DNA of 19,820 nucleotides from Thermotogaceae bacterium (lineage in GTDB: Bacteria; Thermotogota; Thermotogae; Thermotogales; Thermotogaceae): NCBI GenBank assembly GCA_027038385.1, contig JALVXE010000009.1:1-19820 (forward strand), read 5' to 3'. Positions 14,098-19,820 of the stretch are shown here, piece by piece (position 1 is the first letter of the stretch; the number at the start of each line of letters is the position of its first letter). The position numbers and the translations under genes are program-made. The notes under the pieces were generated by a model. The model searched no databases. It was not told where the DNA came from and saw nothing but the letters and a program-made list of their open reading frames with translations.

Positions 14098-15837
14098 ATG
14101 GTACCGAAAGAAATCATAGAGGAGATAAAGAGCCACCTCGACATAGTCGAGGTGGTTTCTGAGTATATAAATCTGGAGAGGGTAGGGAGGTACTACAGGG
14201 CGCTCTGTCCTTTTCACACAGAGACCCGTCCGTCTTTTTACGTCAGCCCGGATCTTCAGAGGTACAAATGTTTTGGGTGTGGGGCAAGTGGTGACGCTAT
14301 AAAGTTCGTCCAAGAGATGGAAAACATATCTTTCTATGAAGCTCTGGAGAAATTGGCAAGACGTGTGGGAATCGATATATCAAGGTACAGATCCGAGGGA
14401 AGTGAATATCTGAAGTACACCTCTTTCTTGAAGGAGCTCTCTAGGGAATACGAAAAAGCGTTTTGGGAAAGTGACGACGCGAAAAACTATATGAGAGATC
14501 GGGGATTCTCTAACGAGGAAATCGAGGAATTCGAAATAGGATATTCCCCTGTTGGATCCGATATACCAAAGATCGTCGCAGACAGGTTGGGGTTGAGCGT
14601 AGATGATATCAGCAGGTTTGGTGTGGTCTCGGTTTCTGGAGAAAACGTCAAGGATATTTTCGAGGGGAGGGTTGTTTTCCCCATCAAGAACGAATCTGGA
14701 GATGTCATAGCGTTCGGTGGAAGAGTGATTGGAGACGAGGAGCCGAAGTACATAAACTCGAGGGATACGAAGTATTTTTCGAAGTCCAGGGTTCTCTTCC
14801 TTTTAGACAGGGCGAAAAAAGTGATAAAATCTGTAGACGTTGCGATAATCGTCGAGGGCTACATGGATGCTTTCGCGCTTCACAGAAGTGAGCTCAGAAA
14901 CTCCGTGGCTGTTCTGGGGACAGCGCTCACTTCTCAGCATGCGTCAAGACTTTCTGGCCTTACGAGGAATGTGGTTTTGGCTTTTGACAGCGATGATGCC
15001 GGAGCGAAAGCTGCTCTTCGTTCACTATCAACGCTTCTTCCAAGGGGGTTCGATATCCTCGTCGTTAGATGGCCTCAAAAGGATGCTGACGACACCCTGA
15101 AATCGTTTGGAAAAGAAGGTATAGAGGAAGCGATCAGAAATGCCGTTCCTTACGAGGAATTCGTGGTTGAGAACATCGCGAAGAGTTTCGATCTTTCCAA
15201 GGCATCTGGGCTTGAAAAGTTTGCCAGATCTATTGGAGAGTGGGCTTCGAGGATAGAGCGCTTTGGAAGCACTGTTAGGGCGAGAGCTCTCATAGAAAAG
15301 GCTGCGGAATTTTCCGGGCTTTCTCCAAAGGATATGGAAAGGTTTGTCAGGGGAGAACCGTTGGATTACGGGGAGACGAAAAAATTTGGTCCTGAAGACG
15401 TGATACTTTTCATATTCTTCAACAACGAAGATCTCAGGAGCGAGATACTCAGTATAGACAGAGATCTGTTCAGCGAGAGGTTCAGAGAAATTCTCGATTC
15501 ATATGAGCAGGAGGGAGATTTGAACCGAGCACTTGAAAAAGTGTCTAACGAGATCGGGGATTGGGTTTTCGAGGTTTTGAAGGATCTTCCACATTCCGGT
15601 AATCCAAAAAAAGTTTTAAGTGACGCTGTTAAGAGGCTCGAGGTAGCGAAACTGAAGAAGCGACTAAGCGAGATAGACCGTATGATAAGCGATGCAGATG
15701 AGTCCGAAAGGAGGATCCTTCTAAAAGCGAGGATGGATGTGGTCAGGAAGATCAAAACCCTCGAGAGGGGGGTGAATTTCGGTGGGCGAGAAAACGGCAG
15801 AAAATGTTATAGATCCGAAAATAGAAAAAAAGGTTAA
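14098..15837 (+). CDS. dnaG: DNA primase DnaG
   Basis: A 579-residue bacterial primase that makes RNA primers at the fork. The CHC2 zinc site is complete: C37 and H40 in CPFHTE, C58 and C61 in CFGCG. The RNA-polymerase/TOPRIM core follows, with FGGRVIGDEEPKYINS, the TOPRIM glutamate E253 in VEGYMD, and the acidic cluster D297-S-D299-D300. The C-terminal helicase-interaction region (from about 430) is charged and helical. ATG 14098 gives a normal N-terminus but has no recognisable ribosome binding site. Codons 12-20 contain a perfect hairpin (separate entry). The last 56 bp overlap rpoD in another frame and encode a polar tail, so the original stop may have been lost. Confidence 0.95.
   Translation: MVPKEIIEEIKSHLDIVEVVSEYINLERVGRYYRALCPFHTETRPSFYVSPDLQRYKCFGCGASGDAIKFVQEMENISFYEALEKLARRVGIDISRYRSEGSEYLKYTSFLKELSREYEKAFWESDDAKNYMRDRGFSNEEIEEFEIGYSPVGSDIPKIVADRLGLSVDDISRFGVVSVSGENVKDIFEGRVVFPIKNESGDVIAFGGRVIGDEEPKYINSRDTKYFSKSRVLFLLDRAKKVIKSVDVAIIVEGYMDAFALHRSELRNSVAVLGTALTSQHASRLSGLTRNVVLAFDSDDAGAKAALRSLSTLLPRGFDILVVRWPQKDADDTLKSFGKEGIEEAIRNAVPYEEFVVENIAKSFDLSKASGLEKFARSIGEWASRIERFGSTVRARALIEKAAEFSGLSPKDMERFVRGEPLDYGETKKFGPEDVILFIFFNNEDLRSEILSIDRDLFSERFREILDSYEQEGDLNRALEKVSNEIGDWVFEVLKDLPHSGNPKKVLSDAVKRLEVAKLKKRLSEIDRMISDADESERRILLKARMDVVRKIKTLERGVNFGGRENGRKCYRSENRKKG
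14133..14158 (+). terminator. Perfect hairpin inside the 5' end of dnaG (candidate attenuator)
   Basis: CCACCTCGAC (14133-14142) and GTCGAGGTGG (14146-14155) form a perfect 10-bp stem with an ATA triloop, followed by TTTCT. It begins 35 bases after the dnaG start and 40 after the rpsI stop. It encodes an ordinary DnaG segment (HLDIVEVV), so the protein constrains part of it. The U-run is short, so it may be a partial terminator, an RNase processing site, or chance. Confidence 0.45.
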
Positions 15838-16915
15838 ACAACTCATAAAGATCGGAAAACGCAAGGGATACATCACGTATGAAGATATAGACAAGGCTTT
15901 TCCACCTGATTTCGATGGTTTCAACTCGGATCTGATAGAGAAGATATACGAGGAGATAGAAAAGAACAAGATAAAGATACTCGAAAGGGACCCATCGGAC
16001 AGTAGCGAGGAGACTGAGGACATAGAAGAGCTCCTGAAAGACGGTGGACCTGAGATGTACGACAACACGTCCTTGAAGGATCCCATAAAGATGTACCTCC
16101 GTGAGATAGGAAAGATACCTCTACTCACTCCATCTCAGGAAAGGGACTTAGCGCGGCGTGCACAGCTGGGTGATAAAAAATCGAGGGAAAAGCTCATAAC
16201 TGCGAATTTGAGATTAGTGGTCTCCATAGCCAAAAGGTATATAGGGAGAGGGTTGCCGTTTCTGGACCTGATACAGGAGGGGAACATAGGACTCCTTAAA
16301 GCGGTTGAGAAATTCGACTGGAGAAAAGGGTACAAGTTCTCTACATACGCCACATGGTGGATAAGACAGGCTATAACGAGGGCGATAGCCGACCAGGCGA
16401 GGACGATAAGAATTCCCGTCCACATGGTTGAGACGATAAACAAGCTCAACAAGATAGTCAACGAGTACTACAGAGAGCACGGTAGGCAGCCAACTATAGA
16501 GGAGCTTGCAAAGCTTATGGACAAACCGCCGGAGAAGATAGAAGAGATAATGGAGGCCGCCAAGGAGATAACTTCTCTTGAAGCTCCAATAGGAGACGAT
16601 GATGGCAGCACGGTTGGAGAGTCTGTTCCGGATGAGAGCGTCAGATCTCCAATAAAGGAAGCGATGAGAACCCTCATAAAAGAGGAAGTCGAGAGAATAC
16701 TGGATACCCTCGGACCAAGAGAAGCGATGGTGTTGAAGATGAGGTACGGACTCCTAGATGGAAAGGCCAAAACCCTTGAGGAGGTCGGACAGTATTTCAA
16801 CGTGACGAGAGAGAGGATAAGACAGATAGAGGTCAAGGCTTTGAGAAAACTCAGGCATCCTTCAAGGAGCAGATACTTGAGGATGCTTTTGAAACTTTTG
16901 GATGAAGAATCTTGA
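15782..16915 (+). CDS. rpoD: RNA polymerase primary sigma factor (sigma-70/SigA)
   Basis: A 377-residue housekeeping sigma factor, much shorter than E. coli RpoD and without its long non-conserved insert. Region 1.1 is small and acidic (1-95). Region 1.2 begins SLKDPIKMYLREIG at 97. Region 2 (about 138-210) has LITANLRLVVSIAKRY and the promoter-melting and -10 recognition helix YATWWIRQAITRAI from 189. Region 3 follows (IPVHMVETINKL). Region 4 starts near LGPREAMVLKMRYG (310), with the -35 helix VTRERIRQIEVKALRKLR from 341. GTG 15782 is preferred because GAGAGGGGGGTG ends about 7 bases before it. It overlaps dnaG by 56 bp. This factor should read the TTGACA/TATAAT-type promoters seen here. 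Confidence 0.96.
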   Translation: MGEKTAENVIDPKIEKKVKQLIKIGKRKGYITYEDIDKAFPPDFDGFNSDLIEKIYEEIEKNKIKILERDPSDSSEETEDIEELLKDGGPEMYDNTSLKDPIKMYLREIGKIPLLTPSQERDLARRAQLGDKKSREKLITANLRLVVSIAKRYIGRGLPFLDLIQEGNIGLLKAVEKFDWRKGYKFSTYATWWIRQAITRAIADQARTIRIPVHMVETINKLNKIVNEYYREHGRQPTIEELAKLMDKPPEKIEEIMEAAKEITSLEAPIGDDDGSTVGESVPDESVRSPIKEAMRTLIKEEVERILDTLGPREAMVLKMRYGLLDGKAKTLEEVGQYFNVTRERIRQIEVKALRKLRHPSRSRYLRMLLKLLDEES

Positions 16916-16965
16916 CGACGGATCGCGATGGTGTAAAATCTCCACGAGTTCTCAAAGAGGGTTCG

Positions 16966-16993
16966 TTGACAACGATTTTGAGAATGGTATAAT
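16966..16993 (+). promoter_or_regulatory. Strong promoter of tRNA-Leu
   Basis: A perfect TTGACA (16966-16971) and a perfect TATAAT (16988-16993) are 16 bp apart, with an added TGG extended -10 (16985-16987). Transcription should start near 17000, just before the tRNA. The -35 lies at the centre of an odd palindrome TCGTTGACAACGA (16963-16975). TTCTCAAA (16949-16956) and TTTGAGAA (16977-16984) flank it as inverted arms. Confidence 0.85.
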
Positions 16994-17006
16994 ATATGAT
17001 GTAAGT

Positions 17007-17093
17007 GCCGAGGTGGTGGAATTGGCAGACACGCATGGTTGAGGGCCATGTGGGCTTCGGCCCGTGCGGGTTCAAGTCCCGCCCTCGGCACCA
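17007..17093 (+). tRNA. tRNA-Leu (anticodon GAG)
   Basis: An 87-nt class II tRNA with encoded CCA. The acceptor stem GCCGAGG (17007-17013) pairs with CCTCGGC (17083-17089), followed by A and CCA (17091-17093). The anticodon stem CATGG/CCATG (17034-17038, 17046-17050) encloses loop TTGAGGG with anticodon GAG at 17041-17043, reading CUC and CUU. A long variable arm with GGGC-TTCG-GCCC and a T-arm GCGGG-TTCAAGT-CCCGC complete a normal leucine tRNA. It has its own strong promoter and is followed at once by a terminator hairpin. Confidence 0.97.
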
Positions 17094-17121
17094 AACGGGG
17101 ACCCGATTGGGTCCCCGTTTT
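17094..17121. terminator. Shared intrinsic terminator hairpin between tRNA-Leu and the GH4 gene
   Basis: AACGGGGACCC (17094-17104) and GGGTCCCCGTT (17109-17119) make an 11-bp perfect stem with loop GATT. On the plus strand TTTTC follows; on the minus strand only TTT follows before the tRNA complement. The hairpin touches the tRNA CCA end and lies directly after the stop codon of the convergent GH4 gene (stop at 17121-17123), so it probably serves both. Confidence 0.85.
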
Positions 17122-18554
17122 CATTTCAAGCCATAGTGTTCCTTCATCTTCTTGTTCTCAGGAAGGTTGACTATTTCTCTTATCACAGCCTTTACTTGTC
17201 CCTCACTCTCCGTTCTCGGGTCTCTATATAGCATTTCGTAGATGTACCTTATGTCTTTTTCCAGAAACGCTCTAATCGCCATTTCCATCCTCATCATCCT
17301 GGGATAAAGATACAACCTTATCACCTTGTCGTTCAAAGGTGGATCTATTTTCTCCCTGTGTATCCCCTTTTCATCGACTATCACCGGAACTTCCACCACA
17401 ACGTCGTCCGGGATATCTGCAATCGCTCCCTCGTTTTTAACGTTCACAACCAACCTTTCCGGCTTTCCGTTAGTTATGGCCTTTATGAAGGGGATGTGCT
17501 GCTCTCCGCTTTTGCCCTCCACTATTGCGAAGAATTCGTCGAATGCCTCTTTTGGAAAGTTGTTCTCCTTTGCGAACCTCTCTAGATTTTCTCTGGTGAA
17601 TATCCTATCTTTTGATTTCCGCGCAGCCTTTGCCAGTTTCTCTATTATGCTCACGGTGATTCTCAAGGTTTCCTCGTACCACTTCCATCCTATCTCCGAG
17701 TCCGCTCCTCCCCAAGGCCATCCGTACCATTTCAACTTCTCCGAGAAACTTTTGTGATACCTCCACGAGCTGTTTCTGACTGTATCTCCTATCGGCATCA
17801 TACCGTAGAAGTCGTACATCTCGAACGCCATAGGTGACAACTGATCGTCAAATGGTGTCTTTGGAGTCCAGGCCTCTTTTCTCAATTTCTCCAACATTTG
17901 ATACGCATTTTCCCCGTCGTATACGAACCTGTTTAACCATATGGCGTGGTTGAATCCCGCGACCTGCCAGTCAAGCTTATTCGTATCTATCCCAAGCTTC
18001 TCCGCTATTTTGAGGACTCCATGGTGCCCATGACAGAACCCAACTACCTTTACATCTGGAACCGCTCTAGTTATTAAGTTTGTACCTTCGAAAACTGGGT
18101 TCGCAGCTTGTATAAGCCAAGCATGTGGTGAGAGCTGTGCAATCTTTTTAGCTATTTCAACGAAATAAGACAACTGGTTGAAATTGCTTATCGTGTAGTA
18201 ATCAGAGACCATGTTGAACTCCTGAGCATCTATCCCCCTGTAATATCCATACTTTTCACCTATAGCCCTCACCTTTTCGAGGTATTCATGCCCGCCGACG
18301 AGGGCGGTGTTTATAACGAAATCGCTGCCATCTATCGCGTCCTCTAGCGATGTGGTTTTCCTGAATTTCAAGTCAGATCCAAATTCGTCTATCAGTCTGT
18401 TGGCCAGGATCTCGACCGCGTTCAGCCTCTCTCTGTCTATATCCATCAGAACGACTTCGCTACCAGAAAGTTCATTTGTTCTTATCAGATCACCGACAAC
18501 TCTCATGGAGAACACAGCACTTCCGGCTCCTATTATCCCTATTCTCACAGGCAT
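17121..18554 (-). CDS. Glycoside hydrolase family 4, probable alpha-glucuronidase type
   Basis: A 477-residue GH4 enzyme, close to the length of Thermotoga AglA (480 aa). The family uses NAD+ and a divalent metal, oxidising C3 of the sugar before elimination. The N-terminus is a Rossmann dinucleotide site, GIIGAGSAVFS. Metal-site Cys174 (in CHGHH) and His203 (in AGFNHAIW) fall at the same numbers as in AglA. The specificity motif is CHGH; published groups, as I recall, use CHSV for alpha-galactosidases, CHEV for alpha-galacturonidases, CDMP or CNVP for phospho-glycosidases, and CHGx for alpha-glucuronidases. The start is ATG 18554, with GAGGGGG 6 bases upstream; ATG 18581 is less likely. It converges on tRNA-Leu and has no sugar transporter beside it. 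Confidence 0.9.
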   Translation of the reverse strand: MPVRIGIIGAGSAVFSMRVVGDLIRTNELSGSEVVLMDIDRERLNAVEILANRLIDEFGSDLKFRKTTSLEDAIDGSDFVINTALVGGHEYLEKVRAIGEKYGYYRGIDAQEFNMVSDYYTISNFNQLSYFVEIAKKIAQLSPHAWLIQAANPVFEGTNLITRAVPDVKVVGFCHGHHGVLKIAEKLGIDTNKLDWQVAGFNHAIWLNRFVYDGENAYQMLEKLRKEAWTPKTPFDDQLSPMAFEMYDFYGMMPIGDTVRNSSWRYHKSFSEKLKWYGWPWGGADSEIGWKWYEETLRITVSIIEKLAKAARKSKDRIFTRENLERFAKENNFPKEAFDEFFAIVEGKSGEQHIPFIKAITNGKPERLVVNVKNEGAIADIPDDVVVEVPVIVDEKGIHREKIDPPLNDKVIRLYLYPRMMRMEMAIRAFLEKDIRYIYEMLYRDPRTESEGQVKAVIREIVNLPENKKMKEHYGLK

Positions 18555-18626
18555 GACTTTCCCCCTCTCTTGATTTTTCATTAGTAGTATAATGCGACTT
18601 TGTAGAATGTAGTAGGAGGGATGGGA
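18555..18626. promoter_or_regulatory. Divergent intergenic region with TATAAT box
   Basis: This 72-bp gap separates the divergent GH4 and membrane-protein genes. TATAAT at 18588-18593 is a possible -10 for the plus-strand gene, but no -35 stands at normal distance. On the minus strand TATACT (18591-18586) overlaps it and could serve GH4, again without a good -35. AGGAGG at 18614-18619 is the ribosome binding site of the plus-strand gene. Confidence 0.35.
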
Positions 18627-19820
18627 ATGAGTATGAGCACATTCGAAGAGATATTCTTCCAAGTACTCTACGTTGTAGTGGCTCTCTTTGCACACAAAAA
18701 GCTGACGTATGAGTTCAGCGTTCCAAAGTACGCCATATTCTCCGTTGGATTCGCCATACTGCTCTCCATAGCTTTGATAAGAATGCTTAAGAAGAATCAC
18801 ACGAAATTTGAAGTGAACTTCGGTCACATACTTCTGTTTGGTTTTGCCCTTACATCGCTGATATCAACGATAAACGTTGCTATAGACAGGCCTTTTTACT
18901 TCTTCTACTCGATAGACATAGCCCTCTACACGCTTCTCAACGCCTTTGCAGCGGTTTACATAAGCAACTACTTCAACGATAAAGAGAGGATAAACAGGTT
19001 TCTCTTGGTGATGATAGCCACGGCTGGGTTCATCTCCATAGATGCCCTTTACAACTTCTACGCCGGGAAAGACTTCTTCCTCGGTGGTGTTGGAAGGCCA
19101 CTTGACAGGGGATCTATAAAGGCAACCGTCGGTAACGTCATATTCGTTGCGAATTACCTGGGTATGACGATTCCAACCACCATATACTTTCTTATGTCCT
19201 ACAACTTTGGATTCAGATCGAACAGAGAGAAAAAACCCTCCCTTGGACGCGTAATAGCTTGGAAACTCATAACGCTAGCATCCCTGATCTTAATGATCAT
19301 CACGGTTATAGTCGCTCAGACGAGATCCGAGTACGGCGGGGTCTTTCTGACAAACCTCCTTTTCTTCTCTCTGTACTTCATATACGCTTTCAGGAGAAAG
19401 AAAGACAGTTCCAAGGAGGAACTCGAGAAGTCAGATCCAGAGCTAGCGAGAAAGATTTTCAAAGTTCAAAAATGGGTGGGTATAGCGTCGATAATCTTGG
19501 TGGGAGCCTTCGCATTAAAAAACTCGATTCCCTCTCCTCTAAACGGAAAGGGTAGGTTTTCCATAGGAAGAAGGGTACAAGCCATGCTCTCCACAAGCAG
19601 CTGGGATGAAAGGATGCTGGCTTGGCTCTCTTCATACTATCAATGGAAAGATCCCAAGTTCGATCCGGACGATATAAAAAGAGTCGAAAAGTTCATGCCG
19701 ATAGGAGACAGGGGAGCTCATGTCTTCGCACTGACGATGAGGCGACTCTTTGGCAGGGGAATAGGAACTTACCAGATACTGACTATAAGCTATATGGGAA
19801 ATATAGTTCAAAAGCATCCA
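18627..19820 (+). CDS. O-antigen ligase/polymerase (Wzy/WaaL-like) membrane protein, 3' end outside window
   Basis: An open frame of 398 codons running off the right end. The N-terminal part is a series of hydrophobic helices (about 8 up to residue 290), followed by a large soluble segment. Signature-like pieces of the Wzy_C (PF04932) family are present: TVGNVIFVANYLG from 167, QTRSEYGG with Arg233, and SWDERMLAW with Arg329. Such proteins join or polymerise lipid-linked glycans on the outer face of the inner membrane. ATG 18627 lies 7 bases after AGGAGG; ATG 18621 is too close to it. No glycosyltransferase or flippase gene is in view, so the glycan is unknown. The C-terminal region outside the window could hold TPR repeats. 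Confidence 0.8.
   Translation, partial: MSMSTFEEIFFQVLYVVVALFAHKKLTYEFSVPKYAIFSVGFAILLSIALIRMLKKNHTKFEVNFGHILLFGFALTSLISTINVAIDRPFYFFYSIDIALYTLLNAFAAVYISNYFNDKERINRFLLVMIATAGFISIDALYNFYAGKDFFLGGVGRPLDRGSIKATVGNVIFVANYLGMTIPTTIYFLMSYNFGFRSNREKKPSLGRVIAWKLITLASLILMIITVIVAQTRSEYGGVFLTNLLFFSLYFIYAFRRKKDSSKEELEKSDPELARKIFKVQKWVGIASIILVGAFALKNSIPSPLNGKGRFSIGRRVQAMLSTSSWDERMLAWLSSYYQWKDPKFDPDDIKRVEKFMPIGDRGAHVFALTMRRLFGRGIGTYQILTISYMGNIVQKHP

Noticed and set aside
16468..17124. Long minus-strand open frame (218 codons) across the 3' part of rpoD and tRNA-Leu
   Set aside because: It is antisense to a certain sigma factor gene and a certain tRNA, has no ribosome binding site and resembles no family. 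It follows from the base composition of the opposite strand.
18627..19820. Several small plus- and minus-strand frames in the last 1.2 kb
   Set aside because: The single uninterrupted 398-codon frame with a strong ribosome binding site and coherent membrane helices explains the region; the small frames are its shadows.

Overview
The window looks like chromosomal DNA of a thermophilic member of the Thermotogota (Thermotoga relatives). The reasons are heavy use of AGA/AGG and ATA codons at moderate GC, strong GGAGG-type ribosome binding sites, tightly overlapping genes, a PolC-type replicase, a short primary sigma factor (377 aa), an NAD-dependent GH4 glycosidase, and the order rplU-prp-rpmA-ribU-rplM-rpsI-dnaG-rpoD. 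From memory this is also the order in Thermotoga maritima. The genus cannot be fixed from sequence alone.

Region 1 (1-5662, + strand) is a chain of coupled or overlapping genes. It holds the 3' end of one Pit-type anion permease, a complete second Pit permease, a PhoU-like DUF47 partner, MazG pyrophosphohydrolase, an exported parvulin-like foldase, an MFS transporter and a deoxynucleoside kinase that probably starts at CTG. The two permease genes share 126 identical bases, and the window starts exactly at the first base of that block.

Region 2 (5663-11723, + strand) holds ruvC overlapping polC, then a tandem-HD/HD-GYP signalling protein behind its own possible promoter. A 16-bp perfect palindrome containing TATAAT precedes ruvC.

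Region 3 (11720-16915, + strand) is a macromolecular-synthesis operon. A good promoter overlaps the end of the HD-GYP gene and drives a structured leader. The genes are L21, Prp protease, L27, the RibU riboflavin S-component, L13, S9, primase and the primary sigma factor. Two features stand out. L27 lacks the conserved N-terminal tail that reaches the peptidyl-transferase centre. A perfect 10-bp hairpin lies inside the first 20 codons of dnaG, which also lacks a ribosome binding site.

Region 4 (16916-19820) has tRNA-Leu(GAG) with a near-consensus promoter, then a strong hairpin shared with a convergent GH4 glycosidase gene (minus strand, probably alpha-glucuronidase type). A divergent O-antigen ligase/polymerase-like membrane protein gene runs off the right end. 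No rRNA, CRISPR array, insertion sequence or phage gene was seen. No stretch over 300 bases lacks a gene. Most of the window is core genome; the unusual content is in regulation and in details of individual proteins.
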